DNA of 64,000 nt, taken from assembly GCF_041296385.1 (NCBI RefSeq), contig NC_091015.1:52456345-52520344 (forward strand), written 5' to 3'. A model generated the notes under the pieces. That model did no database searches, was not told the origin of the DNA, and saw only the letters and a program-made list of their open reading frames with translations. Positions 52,101-64,000 of this stretch are shown piece by piece (the first letter of the stretch is position 1; each line of letters opens with the position of its first letter). Position numbers and translations under genes: made by a program. This DNA is from Aphelocoma coerulescens. Taxonomy: Eukaryota; Chordata; Aves; Passeriformes; Corvidae.

Positions 52101-54577
52101 CATAAGTCCAAACAAAATAATAGTTACATGCAAATGAAATCAGTGGGGCTTAAAAAACAGCAGGTAAAATTTAGTGCATATTACAGCATTTTACTGAATA
52201 TAGCTGATTAGCTGAAATAGATTTCTCCTCTAAATGAATAAAATTAGGCATATATGTTACTTAGAGGCAGCTTACAGAAGCAGTAGCTACAAAAAACTCC
52301 ATCTTTATTAGTATCCATAACAATAAGTTAAATAGTTAAAAATATGCACTTTATAAACATGAGATATCTTCATTCAGATAGAAGTTAAATCAGTTTCATA
52401 ATTTTATAGGTCTTTATGTGCTTTTTTCCTTCAAATAACCTCTAGTCTAAGAGCCTCATAAAACTGTCCTTGCAGAGATTCCATAAATCAAACACTGCAG
52501 ATAGCAAGAACAGGGATGTATCAAAAAATGTATAGCCTGAAAGAGATCTCTGATCCCAAACAAAAACCTCTGAAATATTCCTGGAGTGTGAGTTTTGGCC
52601 AGATGTGCAGAACAGGTGCTCAGTTTTCTCTGAGCTCCTCTCCTCTCAAAAGCCAAATCAAACCAATCCAAAAAGTCTTATTTGGAATCACAGATTTTAA
52701 TCAAGCACGGCTGAGCACCTTCCAGAACCCTCTTACAAACTACATTACTTTTTAATAAATTGAAGATGAAATATTTATTTCATCTTTTCCTAGAGCTGTC
52801 AGTGGCACTGAATACCTGCTGGATGACTCGAGACTCAAAAGAGATGGTGATACCATATTCTCAGATTTGAAGGCAAAAACTGGCAGGGAGGTGAAGCTGC
52901 AGAAACTGTAGCCTTCCCACATAAAACTGGACATTTCCAAGCAAATGGACCATATGCATTATTTTGTGTGGCACCTGCTGTTCCATTAAAATCTAATAAA
53001 GCCTGTTCAGAGTAGCTTCTGTCTCATGTCACAGAGGCTCTCTGACCTGGCACATTTTAGTACTCAATAATTTAAATACGGTATTAGCACATTTAGTGAA
53101 TGTTCCCCAAACGGTAGCATGCCACAGATCACTGGGGATTTCAAGAGCAGGCAAGCCAAAATGGTTGTGACTTTGTTTTAAGACAACATGTCCACAGGAT
53201 GGGGAAGGATTCACAGCCCTTACATGAGCAAACACAGCATACTTCAAGAGCCAAACCTCTCATCTTCAGCTTTCAAAGATTACTTTGATCAAAAGAACTC
53301 TGTGCCAGGCCTTGGTCAGGAGTTCTTCTGTAACACATTGGCTGCAGCACCAAGTGTTCATGCCTGCAATGACTATGTAAGGTTCGATACCAGTAAAGAG
53401 TTTCCAAGTGCCCAAAGGGTCAGAGAAGCTGTGGAGAAGAGTAGCCTGAGCCAGGGGACTGGTTTCTGCAAACTTCCACGTCTCAGGATCCTACCAGTTT
53501 CTTTTCCCCTCCCTTTCAGGCCACAGGCCTCCACCAGCTGAGGCAGGTGGGTGAGGGTCAGCTCTCTCTCTGAGAGAATGAAACTTCAGATCTGATTGCA
53601 GTGGAGCAAGCTCTACCTGCAGCCACAACCAGCACCATGGAGAAGAGATTCAAGATCAGGTCTGAGTTGCTTGTGCATGCTGAAGATCTTGTCACCCCTA
53701 CAGAGTAAAGCTATTGCTGCTAAGCCAGGAAAGCTGTCAGCAAGAGTAGGATTGAAAAATGAGTCTCATTTACACTGGAAAATGAGGGCAGTACGCAGGT
53801 CCAACACTCTGCCCTCCGACCTACTGGATACCCAATCTGAGATGTGTATGGATACAATAGCTCAGATCTGCAATGTAGTGTTGTTCTGATGCAGTGGGGC
53901 TCATTGGCTTGGGTGGCTACATCGCTTCTTAATCCAATCTGTTTTAAACCTGTATGTCTCCATATTATAGGCTAGTTAAACAGACCTGGCAGCTATGTAC
54001 CAGAAGACAGGAAAAAGGAGCAAATTATCCCAGCTCTGACAGTTGGCTAGCAGCAAAATGGGAGGAGAAGCCAAACCCTGCTAGAGGGCCACTACCCGAA
54101 CTGTACTTCCTCCAAGGTAACAATTAAGTTTATCTGGCATGGCTCTTACAAAAAGAAATGCTTTTAGGAATGCAACAAACTGGTGAGTAGATACTATCAC
54201 ACTTGTGGTAAGTGGAGCTAAAGATCAGGAGACCTTTGGAGAATTCAGAAATGGCAAAAAAGTTTCTCTTAAAAAATGGCTGATTACAGAAATATTTATT
54301 TTGTAACAGTGAAAAGACTAGGCAAGTAATTCACAAAAGGCTGGAAGGCCCCGAAGGTGGTTAAAGTGGGGATGTCTCTGAATTTCACAGTACAATCCAA
54401 ACAGTGAGGAAAGGTCCAGCATGCTGTTTTGCCACTGGAGATTGCCATATTCATTTCACTCTGAACATCACTAAAACTCAATGCTAACTACAAAAGTTCT
54501 ATCCTGAAATTACCTTAACAACTAAGCATACTGCCAGCCACAGTACTTTGGAGCTGAAGGCCTCCAAGTGGAGACCT
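37198..54577. other. CPNE4 upstream intron, mostly unrecognised
   Basis: About 17.4 kb of AT-rich non-coding sequence between the two CSD elements. I recognise no exon, RNA gene or named repeat apart from the poly(T) at 42586. A possible polyadenylation-like 'aaataaagttctacc' near 49377 may belong to an unrecognised LTR. Confidence 0.4.
42586..42609 (-). repeat. Poly(T) run / possible poly(A) tail on minus strand
   Basis: Twenty-four T on the plus strand. Read on the minus strand, an AATAAA signal lies about a dozen bases before the A run, as in a reverse-transcribed mRNA tail. No gene body was recognised to its right, so it may be only a simple repeat. Confidence 0.5.
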
Positions 54578-54583
54578 GTCACC
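54578..54583. repeat. Target-site duplication, left copy (CSD element 2)
   Basis: 'gtcacc', repeated at 56814-56819. Confidence 0.92.
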
Positions 54584-54871
54584 TGTTACAGTGCGGATAC
54601 TGTAACACGAGTATCAGACATGAGGCCCGTGGAAAAGAAATATATATGAACCGACTCCTGATAGATGTTTCAGAGATGTTTGTTTCTCCAGCCACATGGC
54701 TGAGGATCTGCTGAGGAACTGCTCAATCACAGGACCCGAGGGTCCTTGCCCGCACAGGGGAACACAAAACAACCAATGGGGAATGAGGCTGACCAGGGGC
54801 AGGGAAACCCCGTGTCTCCCTCCCAGGGCCCCTCTCCCAGGACCCCACGGCAGGGGGGGGGGACCCCGACA
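54584..54871 (-). repeat. CSD element 2, 3' LTR
   Basis: On the plus strand it starts 'tgttacag' and ends 'ccccgaca'. CCAAT box at 54773-54777. It contains the complement of the AATAAA region ('tgtttctcc' near 54681), in which the signal itself is mutated. Confidence 0.88.
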
Positions 54872-55072
54872 TTTCACCCATTTATTTTTAACAAAAAGAG
54901 ATTTAAAACTTAACATTGAAAAACAACAAGGACAGTTTCAAAACAAAACAAGCTACCCTCCTGAGTCTTTGAATGTCCAAACAGATTCTCCGGAACATCT
55001 TAAGGCTGACAGAAGGGAGACAGGACTCGCCGGGCACGCTTTGTGGGGAAACTGAGGCAGGAGATGGTTTAA
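54872..55072 (-). other. CSD element 2, 3' UTR
   Basis: Closely similar to 36687-36899 of copy 1, read on the minus strand, with small deletions. Confidence 0.7.
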
Positions 55073-55092
55073 TTTCTTCCCTCCCCCTTTTC
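55073..55092 (-). promoter_or_regulatory. Conserved polypurine run, copy 2
   Basis: On the minus strand this is the same 20-base purine run as 36667-36686, again overlapping the stop codon of the cold-shock frame. Confidence 0.6.
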
Positions 55093-55604
55093 ATCCTCCC
55101 CTCGGCATCAGAGAGGAGTTGTAGGGAAAGGGAATTGTATGGGGAAGCCATGGGGTGAAAAATGGATTAGGAATAAACTGGGGATGGGGTAAACTTAGGA
55201 AAGGGTTCATATTGGGTATAGGGTAAAAGGGAAAAGTAGGTTGTGGGTAGGGATGGATATTGTTTATAATTTTGTGCATATGGCTGCCTTTGACTGGAAT
55301 ACCTCCAGGCCCAGTAACATTTGCTGCTTGTAAACCCTTCCTTCCTTGCACTATATCAAACTGTACAGCTTCTCCATCTCCTACACTTTGCAGGTAATTT
55401 TTAGGGTTATTCCTTTTAATGGCAGTTCTATGGATGAATAATCTTCCCCTGTATCATCTCGTGTTATAAATCCACGGTTGTTTTTGACATTGTACCATTT
55501 CACAGTTCCTGTGATTTTCTTTGCTACAACTTCTCCTATCACGTGCTTGCGTGTTTGTCATGGGTGCTGGTCCCGCGTGGCTGCTGCCTCACCGACTCTG
55601 ACAT
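55091..55604 (-). pseudogene. Y-box-type cold-shock gene, broken copy
   Basis: The minus strand encodes a cold-shock domain in two frames. The first part has GTVKWYNV and the RNP1 region NNRGFI (Arg replaces the aromatic Tyr). The second part (55091-55351) has [15 protein letters not shown], a Pro/Phe/Tyr/Asn-rich tail and the ending MPRGG. A 1-nt deletion near 55438-55443 breaks the frame inside the RNP2 motif, and an in-frame TGA lies at 55558-55560 just upstream of the domain. The candidate ancestral start (ATG complementary to 55602-55604, beginning MSESVRQQP) runs out of frame. The gene cannot make an intact cold-shock domain. It is homologous to 36081-36668 throughout, including the tail. 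Confidence 0.85.
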
Positions 55605-56030
55605 CTCGGCTGGGCCCCCGCATTGCGGCTGCTCCGCGCCCTCCGAGCGGCGCTGCTCCGGCGCGTGTCTGGGCTCTGTGCGGCCCCGCGTTGCCATCGC
55701 CGCCGGCCCCACACCCTGCGAGCGGTTCCGCTCCACCAACTCCACGCTGCTTTGAGCGCGGCCTCATTTCGGCTCGGCACTGCGCTGCTTCTCGCTCTAC
55801 AAAGCTCTCCAAGCCGTGTGCTCAGAGTGGGCTTCTACGCCGATCCCCGGTTCCTGGCTGTTTGTGGGGGCCGCCTCTCTGCTGCACGTGACCCACGGCA
55901 CCCGCGGCGCCGCCACTCACGGTTGAGTGGCAGGGGACCCTGAGACAGGGATGGGGTCCGCGACAAGGCACGAGTCCCGAGGGGGCCGCAGGCACCTCCA
56001 CCAGCACAGCTGCAGTCACGCGCTCTTGGG
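55560..56030 (-). other. GC-rich linker, copy 2
   Basis: CpG-rich block equivalent to 35690-36125 of copy 1, but aligning only in patches. The frame of the matrix-like part passes through it with stops at 55822-55824 and 55558-55560. Confidence 0.55.
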
Positions 56031-56448
56031 ATGGCTGCTGCGCGGTCTCGGCCACGGGATTACGGCCATCCTCTGCTTTAGGGGTAATGGGACCATACAA
56101 ATGCTCCTCAAGAGCTTCGCTAATTACAAGGGATGCACGGAGAGGTTCAATCACTAATGCATGTTTTGTTTGATCCCTTATCTCATCCCAGATCTTGTGC
56201 CATAAACACCCGTGATTAATTCCAGTAATTCCAGGAGGATTAATATCAAAAAGTAAGTCTCAAGAAATATAGAAGGAACTTTTGAAAAGCCAGTTAAAAA
56301 AGTGTTCTAGATCTCCCGGAACAAATACTTTTTTGTTTTGTTGTTCAAGGATTCCTTTAACTTCTAGATACATTTCTTTCTGTGATTCAGAGAGCCACAT
56401 TTCCCACAATTCTTCCATAGTCCAGAGAGAATATCCAAACCAAGGCAA
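55822..56448 (-). pseudogene. Gag matrix-like fragment, copy 2 (in-frame stop)
   Basis: The minus-strand frame starts at ATGs at 56448 or 56418 (MEELWEMWLSES) and matches the matrix-like frame of copy 1 up to FYIS. There a TGA (complement of 56260-56262) replaces the Trp codon found in copy 1. The same frame then continues open to 55822 (for example LWHKIWDEIRDQTK and LEEHLYGPITPKAEDG), which is longer than in copy 1. It is a decayed, probably Gag-derived, segment and is in the same frame as the first part of the cold-shock domain downstream. Confidence 0.55.
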
Positions 56449-56510
56449 AAAGAGAGAGATCTAGAGTGGTTTTTACTCACGAATTTTCTGTCCTTAGGGA
56501 TCGGTGTCTT

Positions 56511-56528
56511 ACCAGCATTTCTCCACCA
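56511..56528 (-). promoter_or_regulatory. Candidate primer binding site, copy 2
   Basis: Two bases inside the 5' LTR, reading leftwards, stands 'tggtggagaaatgctggt'. The first ten bases equal copy 1. The tRNA was not assigned; a tRNA-Ala match extends only eight bases. Confidence 0.45.
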
Positions 56529-56530
56529 TT

Positions 56531-56813
56531 TGTTACAATGTGGATACTATAACACGCGTATCAAACAACAAGGCCCATGGGAAAGAAATATATATGGACA
56601 GATTCTTGATAGATGTTTCAAAGAGATGTTTATTTCTCCAGCCGCATGGCTGAGGATCTGCTGAGGAGCTGCGGCAATCACGGGACCCGAGGGTCCTTGC
56701 CCGGGCAGGGGAACACAAAACAACCAATGGGGAACGAGGCTGACCAGGGGCAGGGAAACCCCGTGTCTTCCCCCAGGGCCCCTCTCCCAGGACCAGGGGG
56801 GAGGGCCCCAACA
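56531..56813 (-). repeat. CSD element 2, 5' LTR
   Basis: On the plus strand it starts 'tgttacaa' and ends 'ccccaaca'. CCAAT box at 56724-56728. The 'tttatttctcc' near 56629 is the complement of the AATAAA region. It differs from the 3' LTR at well over twenty positions by eye. Confidence 0.9.
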
Positions 56814-56819
56814 GTCACC
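56814..56819. repeat. Target-site duplication, right copy (CSD element 2)
   Basis: 'gtcacc', matching 54578-54583. Confidence 0.92.
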
Positions 56820-59800
56820 CAAGCTCAGAGCTCCAAAGAAGCTTTGGATTTCCTGGGTCCAAGGCTCATGGCAAATCCCATCTGAGGAAAATGTCAATCT
56901 TAATTATAACTTTTTAATGTGACTCATACCGCATTCCCTTTGAGAGAAGCAAAAAGCTTCTCTGAAACAAGACTCTCATTCTAAGCCTAATTCCAGGCAG
57001 ATGCAAAGGCTGCGTTATCCCAAAAACTGTGCTCTTGTGCCAAAACTTATATGATGCCCGGAGCATTGCACTGCACAGTAAAAACCCCATACAAAGCTAC
57101 GTGATCCCCTTAAGGGGGAGAGTGTTTATTATCTGCAGTGTCTTTTTAAATTAGTAGTAAGACTTCCAGTTGACTTAACACTAGGATGGGAGAGAAAAGC
57201 AAGCAAAAAGAAAAATTGCACAGGGTAAACACAACCCACCATGGTTGCATAACTTTGCCCTGCTGCAATACTTTTCACACAAAGATTTCCCTTTACAAGC
57301 ATTAATCAGCAGGATTTGCTCTTGCTTTTAAGTGTACAGAACTGGAAGGAAATTAGTAGACTGTGATGTAAATTTAATTACATTACTATGCAGTAAAAGT
57401 ATGTCCTTGGCAGAAAATGTATATTACTATACTACTTATTGGTTTAAATATTAAATACAACTCTCTTCTTCAGAGCTCCTCTTCTAATTACACTTTTTAT
57501 TTTCTAACGTACATTTGTCTTCCTAAAAGCATTTAGGAAACTAATGACAACTTCCATATACCCTGGAATATACAGCCAATAATACAGCCAAGTGACATTT
57601 AATTTGAAATCTGACAACACTTTAAAATATTAATAAGATCAGGGTAGTTTTACACTGTATATTCATCTCAGTGATTGAAAGTAGCTTGATAAAGTTGGTG
57701 CAGGCACACCTTAAAATATGAAAAATTTGTATCAATATACAGATGAATCTAAATCTACAGAGACAAAAGAATAACACAGATTAAGCTGAACAGCTAAAGC
57801 ACAGATTTTGTTGCCAATTATTAACAAAGCCAGAATCTCCTTGAAATCTACCCAAAGGGAGGCAGCTCCTGGAACTCCCTATGAGAGAGGAAGGATATTA
57901 TGTCCTCCCATAGGAAGACGTATCACTCAACTCCTAGAGCAGCTCCACACACAGCTACTGCCATCATCACACCTTCAGCATCAGCTCCCTTGCTGACAAT
58001 AACTAGAGCTGTCCAAGGCATCGTTATGGATGCAGTATGTAATCACTTGAACTGCTGGCAACTCTCTTCCTAGGGAAACTGACACTTCCAACTCACCCTC
58101 CCATTTAAATCACTCCATTTTCATTCAAATTCACTTCAGTGGCTTGGACTATGGTGGACCAGCGATTGAGAAAAAAATTGTTTAAGTTGTGGCACAATAG
58201 CTGTTAAGTCTGAAGAGATGTTAAACTCTGTTTTAGAACCATACTAGTTTGAACAGTAGGAGCCAGGACACAAAAGCAGTGTCTGTGTGCAGGGGCAGCA
58301 ACAAGAGGGTGGACAGAGCTCCTCTGAATGGCTGGAAGAAAAGGTAAAAAATGGGCTTTGCTTTAAACTTAATGCCAGAAAACAACACTTAAACACAGAA
58401 AGGGAAGAACACCTGGGAAATCCATGGAAGCATGTACATATGATGACCCCAAGAGGGAAGAGGAGCTGAAACACAGATTTTTCCTAGAGTGCCAACACAG
58501 AGAGAACTGAGTTTTTGAATCTGAAAGAAGGAAAATGCCTCCTGTGTTACAATTCCTAGTGTGACTCATGAGAGCAAGCTTGGCATACATTTTTTTTCAT
58601 AGAAACATGGCCAGATCAAAAATGTACAAGTGACAGATTTACTTTTTCCAGAACATCAGGTACCAAAGATGTACAGGCTTAAAACTGCAATAGCGACAGA
58701 CAGTGCAATGCATTCAGTGCAAGACAAGAAGGATGGCAATGGCAAGTGATGAGAAATCCTAAAACTGGCAGAGTTAAAACCCAGTTCTATATTTATTATT
58801 CTAACCACATACTGTGCCAGTCCAAGCCATCTTTGGAGAGGATGGTGCTGCTTAATGGTCACAAAGCAGCACAAAAGGTTTGGATACACAGACTAGTAGG
58901 GGCTTGGAGAGTCTTCCCTCAGTTTCTGGAGGACGGATATAGCTTCTTTGCCTGAACAAAACAGAATATTGTACTTCTAAGGAGTTCATGAGTTATCAGT
59001 AAAACTGTACTAGTCCCTCATTAAACTTAATTTCAGTATCATACATTCAAGTACTGAATTTTCATCTCCCCAGTCCTACACTCCTTGCAACGAGAGGATG
59101 AAACACACTCTGAACCTTCATAATGGAGCACTCTGTTGCAACCATTGTTTTTGTCTCATTATTCTGACTCAGCCTCATCTTCGTCACTCAAAGACGAGAC
59201 AGCAAATTAGTCTGTGTGAAAAAGACTGAAGAAAGTATAATATGGTGCTCATTATTGCCACTACAACTGCTGAAGGTGCAACAGTTCTGACAGAAAAAAA
59301 TGTTGAATGTCAGATTTACAAGAAAGCAATCAAATCCACACTCTGGGCTAGCTGAAAGTCCAACTACCGTCACATGCAGTGATGACACAAGGGATCAGAA
59401 ATTCCAATATAAAAGCAGAGAGCATTTTATGAAGCCAAGAGAATAGGATTAGCAAACTCAGTTCAATCTCATCTTTTCATGTTGTGGGGGGTTTTTTGTT
59501 TGTTTATTTGGGGTTTTTTTATGGGAAGCCATGAGGAAAAATAAAATGGTTGGTTGCCAAATGTTGACAGTTGCTATTTCAAACACGTAAATATTGTAGT
59601 TACTTTAAAAGTACTAATTGTCTCATTTATTATACATTTATTAATTTCTTTCCTCTTGAAATAATTTTTGGAGACAAATTCATGTAAATGTAAGCACCCT
59701 TCAGAATTTTTCATGTATCACTATTTCGTTCTTGAAATTTTAACCCACATCATAGTCAACATTTTTTGCCTGCCAGAAAAATGGAAAAGGAAACAAGCTT

Positions 59801-62119
59801 TGGTATATTAGAACACTTCAGAGGTAACCAATCCTTCTTTGCACAAGTAAAATCAACTCAGAATTACCCTAACTGTGCAAAGAAAGTAAAACCACTAACA
59901 CCACATTACTTTTTCCTTGCACCTGTTGCAGTTTATATATAGCGGGTTACCTTAACATTTGATAATGTAGCCACCTGCCTTTCTGTTTCATAAGTGGAAA
60001 AGTAAAGGTACTTGATCTTCAAAAAACCCTACCATAAGCATGCTATTGCGACTAGAGGTATAAAAAAAAAAATACAGCACAGATCTCATTAATTTCAACT
60101 AGACCAATGGACAGAATGTGAAGGACTGAGGCTTTACAGAAAGAAAAATACTGTTATTCATGCAACCTCCACTTTCATAGCTTTTACATTAAAAAAAGCA
60201 GAGCTCAGATGATCACTCTTAAAAACCAGAATATACTAGAGATGGCTAAGAGAACACTGGTGACTTAACACCTCAGTCTTTCTGTTAACAACAGTGATAC
60301 TTAATTGATGTTATTTGTTCCATTTTCACAAAAGCCTTTTACAGATGTTTATCAGACAGAGCGGATAATCAATTTAATTTGTCTAGGATGATCTTCAGTT
60401 TATCCCACCAAAGCCAAAGATACTAGCATTCATCCTAAAATGTGACTTACTATCTAAAAGCAACAAATCTATCTCTAAGCATCAGATTATTTTCTATGGA
60501 GAACTTGAAAAGGCTAAATCAGCTGAAATAAAGAAAGCAAGGATTCTCATCATTCCCTCCACTTGCATTTGCCATTCACATAACTTTTCTTTGAAGATAA
60601 ATGCAACTACTTATGCTAAGGAGAAAACCGGTTCAGCACTGAACAAAAGAGTGCATGATGGCCTATGTATTCATTCAATCTATATGTGCATTTAAACTTT
60701 TTAGTATTTTAAAAGTAAATGCCTGTACTCATTGAATATAGATATTCATATCACAAGGAAATTATTTTAAGACAATATTTAAAACTGCAAATTTTTGGTA
60801 AACCAGGAAACAATGAAAAACCCTAGTAAAAGGTGCTATAAGATTATGTTTTTACTAGACCCCATCTGGTTACAAAAGTATGTATATACAATATTAAAAG
60901 AGATATTTTCTCTCTCAGGAATGCCAAACACAGTTCTTCATGAATATGTATAATTAGATGTTCTCTGTGAGTGAGAAGTAGTAATTAATTCAGTGTTAAA
61001 CATCACAACCTATTACTTGAACTCCATGGCAACCAACATTGCCAAAAGAGAAAATGAAATTTCAAAGCCTATTTTTAAGCTATTACAGTTACACATTTCC
61101 CAAAATTTCAAAGCGAGCTTGTTCTGTTTTTGGATACAGACAATTTAAGTTAACTTCTCTAACTGGTAAAAGATTGAAATGACAACTAGTGATTTTTACT
61201 TTTATTTAAAAAATGGCTTGATGTCAGTGGAGAGGAAAGTAGCCAATATTCACAGGAGTCACTCTGTGGTACGCACAGCACTCCTAGGGATTCAATCCCA
61301 ATGGTTTTCCCAGTTTTGGACACCTTGATGTCACTGACTGCTCTGAATGAAGCTGGGGCCCTTGCTGGGGTTTTAGGTTCTGACCTTAATGTTCAAACCA
61401 GTGATTTTTACCCTTGAACCTACTAAGGATGAAAGTAGGCTGAGGAAAGCCACAGACAATCCGTGTATCTCCAAAATATTAATACTCTGTCTTAAATGAG
61501 AATGTTTGTACCTTTGTGTTTTCTTCTTTACTCAAACAAAGCCATAAGGGACTACAACAGAGTTCACAATGTTTGGCTCAGGAAGATGGGAACACCAAAT
61601 TGAAAATCAATGACATTCAGGAAGGCAAGTTCCAGCACACAGGGAGGTGTGACTATATCTCTCTAGGAATGCTGGTGTTCAGGAAGAGGGAAGTAAAGAG
61701 TGGCATGTCCTCAGAGAAAACAATAGGCAGAAACACAAATCATCTTCTGGCTGGAGGTAAGACAGCATACATAGCCAGAACACAGATTTGACCGTGCACT
61801 GAGCACATCCTGTACCTTAAATTCAGATGTTTTAAAAGCACCAGGTCAGTCTCTCGAGGACAGGTAAAAAGTACTTTTCAAAGTCAGGCAAGAAAAGGCC
61901 ATAGATTCAATTAACTAAGCATCAGAAATAACAAGAAAGTGTCAATAAGTATTTTAATACAAGAAGAAAGCCAACAAAAGTGTCTGTCTGCTACTCAGTG
62001 AAACTGGGACCTTGCTTAGCAATGTCACAAAGCTGAGATTGGAATGCCTTTTTTTACATAATCATTTTATTAAACATCAATTAGCTCTCATACATAGTAC
62101 CAGCAACAGATGGTGAGAT
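56820..62119. other. CPNE4 upstream intron, nothing recognised
   Basis: AT-rich non-coding sequence. No further exon, LTR or CR1 was recognised. Confidence 0.4.
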
Positions 62120-63440
62120 GTCAGTCTTGATTCAGGTAATAAAAGGATTGAAGAGTACCTTGGTTAATCAGACATTTTCAGTTTGGTCTGGCTTTTCTTG
62201 AAGAGCTGCTGGCATTTATCTGGGAGGTCCTCTGGGATACACTGAGTTACCAGAAGACTGAAAAATGGCAAACAATTAAAAGGAGGAGCCACAGACCTGT
62301 AAATTGAACAGCTTAGCTTCAATTCCCTGAACTGTAACAGAATAAATAATCAAACTACTTGTAAATTCCTAAAAAAGAACCCAAGAAAATGAGTAACAGA
62401 CAGCATGAATTTGTCAGGAAGAAGACCCATCAAACCAATTTAATTTCCTTCTATGACAAAATAATGGCCTTTGGGGAATGGAGAAAAACAGTAGCTGTCA
62501 TATTGCTTTATTAAGTAGTTTTGACTTTGATTGCATGTGAAATTTTCTAAAACAAGGTGGAAATATTAGGATGCTCTAGAAATGTTTGGAAAAGGCTATT
62601 AAAACATACTTGGCTCATCATAAGTAGAGACATGCATACATTCAATGATATTCCCCAGGGAAGTGTCCTAAGTGTGGCATTATTGAATATTTGTCTTAAT
62701 GAAATGAAGGATGGAAAAAAAAGTTTGTTAAATAGGACTCAGCTGTGAGGGACTTTAAGTATATTAGAAAGCAGGACTTCAAAATTCCTCAGCAAACTGG
62801 AGAGCAGGCCGAATTGCATGTGCTGCTTGTGAGCAATATGTTCTATACCCCTGCAGAAATAATTAGGTACATGACTGCGAGTGAGGAAATACATGGTTAC
62901 AGGGAAGACAATCTGTAGATCCAAAATGTACATATGACAACTGTTTCATCATACTGTTGGGAAGACTAAAATCATTTTACAGCAGTGTATGAGGAGAGGT
63001 AGAGCTTATGAGATGCACAAAATAAAGCTTTCCACTCAAGTTCAGAAAGGAGCTGGAGCACCCGCTCAGCTTGGTGTATTGTATTTCAAAACAGGAATGA
63101 CCACCTGAAGCAAGCTCACAGGCAGAATAGTGAAGATTGATCACAGTTTTGGAAAACATGACTTAAGAAGAAAGACTGAACAAACTGGGCTTACTGTCTT
63201 GAAAAGACTGACAGAAATTTACAAGCAGCAGCTACTTCAAAAGAGGAGGAAACAGTCTGTTCCTCATGCTCAGAGGATTTAAGTGCTGAAACTGCACAAA
63301 AAACCCCCAAGGTTAGATGTAATGGAAAGTAGAATGAAATGAACTTAAAGAGAAACAGAATAGGATGCCTGGGGAAGCTCTGGCATCTCCATCACTGGAG
63401 GTCCTGAGGAATAGGTGAGAGAGACATCTGCTTTTAGAGC
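62120..63440 (+). mobile_element. Ancient, degenerate CR1 LINE
   Basis: Blocks in the correct CR1 order can be recognised. They include 'catgaatttgtcaggaagaa' followed by 'ttccttctatgacaaaataa' (62405-62463), a 'ccccagggaagtgtcctaag' block (62653-62672) with 'aatatttgtcttaatgaaatgaagg' (62687), and a 3' block 'ctccatcactggaggtcctg' (63388-63407). The reverse transcriptase frame is destroyed. It is much older than the copy at 20268-20750. Confidence 0.65.
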
Positions 63441-64000
63441 ACAGAAAATGAGTCTTAGGACCTTTCAAGTTCTGCAAAGGACAGACAAAAGGATCCTTTG
63501 CAAGGTATCCAGAAAAGAACCAAATCTGGAGGACCTTTTGAAACAACTCAGTATTAGACATGCCTCTGTCCTTACCAGAGTGTGGAACAGGCATAACAGT
63601 TCTGCAAAGAGAAGCGCTTTTTTTTAACACACAACTAAGGCTAAACAAGGCAGCGCTGGGTACTTCAGTGATGCCTACTGCTACAGTCAAAGCACGTTTT
63701 GTGTGTCAGAGATTGCCAGATTAGGTTTCATCTAAGAATCAGACAAAGAGAGGGAAATTTCATTAGATACAGGCAACAGGTGAGTATTCAAATGAAAAAA
63801 ACACTCAGTTACCAGGGAGCTCACACCATCTGCTGGATTGCTGTTTCTGCATCCTGAGCAAGCCAGCACTGCCTGAGAAAGCAGAAGTTTCTGCCTGTGG
63901 TGATTTGAAGATATTAGCAATCCACTTCCAACCCAAAAAGGCAGCCCTTTGGTCAAGTTCTCACTGCAATTCTGTTCTTTCTAAATTATTTCTCAAGAAA
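63441..64000. other. Intron, nothing recognised
   Basis: Non-coding sequence to the end of the window. The short open frames on both strands show no known motif. Confidence 0.4.

Larger units (their letters stand above)
54584..56813 (-). mobile_element. Non-autonomous LTR element with Y-box cold-shock pseudogene, copy 2
   Basis: This 2230-bp element is on the minus strand, with LTRs of 288 bp (54584-54871, the 3' LTR) and 283 bp (56531-56813, the 5' LTR) and a 6-bp target duplication that differs from that of copy 1. The internal order is the same: primer-site candidate, matrix-like frame, GC-rich linker, cold-shock domain, polypurine run, 3' UTR. Its reading frames are broken. It lies in the sense orientation of CPNE4. 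The different duplications prove two separate insertions rather than one duplicated segment. Confidence 0.9.

Overview
The window is a piece of a bird genome. It carries CR1 LINE fragments with the typical CR1 tail, avian-type ERV LTRs, and two exons that read as copine-4 (CPNE4), a large vertebrate gene. Apart from these two short exons, the 64 kb is intron and transposable elements. Most of the intronic sequence is AT-rich and I recognise nothing else coding in it.

Layout. CPNE4 lies on the minus strand: the exon at 23851-24030 (60 codons of the first C2 domain) is joined across a 13.5-kb intron to the exon at 10308-10379 (24 codons). I found neither the next 5' exon nor the next 3' exon, so 24031-64000 and 1-10307 appear to be parts of the flanking introns. 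At 2435-9777 there is a complete, apparently very young, env-less endogenous retrovirus of ERV-L type (antisense to CPNE4). It has a 5-bp target duplication, a tRNA-Lys-type primer binding site, intact gag and pol, and LTRs that differ by eye only in the length of a TA repeat. Gag and pol are in the same frame, separated by one UAG, and an H-type pseudoknot can be drawn 8 nt downstream of it. Older solo or partial LTRs lie at about 400-1074, 14005-14575, 16078-16235 and 18871-19121. CR1 fragments lie near 12 kb, 20 kb and 62-63.4 kb.

The most unusual content is a pair of short (about 2.2 kb) LTR elements, at 34953-37191 (plus strand) and 54584-56813 (minus strand). Each has its own 6-bp target duplication and about 285-bp LTRs. 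Neither has pol or env. Each carries a Gag/matrix-like segment, a GC-rich linker, and a Y-box-protein-type cold-shock domain (CSD) followed by a short Pro/Phe/Tyr/Asn-rich tail. In the first copy the CSD reading frame is intact; in the second it is broken by a 1-nt deletion and stop codons. The matrix-like part and the CSD are in the same frame in both copies. This resembles the truncated-gag plus host-gene layout of transducing retroviruses, but here as an element family with at least two independent insertions. I know of no described retroelement family carrying a cold-shock domain, though that statement rests on memory and not on a search.

How the parts relate: the CPNE4 exons are ordinary host sequence. 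The ERV-L is an autonomous-looking element. The CSD elements lack enzymes and must have been mobilised by another retrovirus in trans; an ERV-K or alpharetrovirus-like helper is suggested by the 6-bp duplications.
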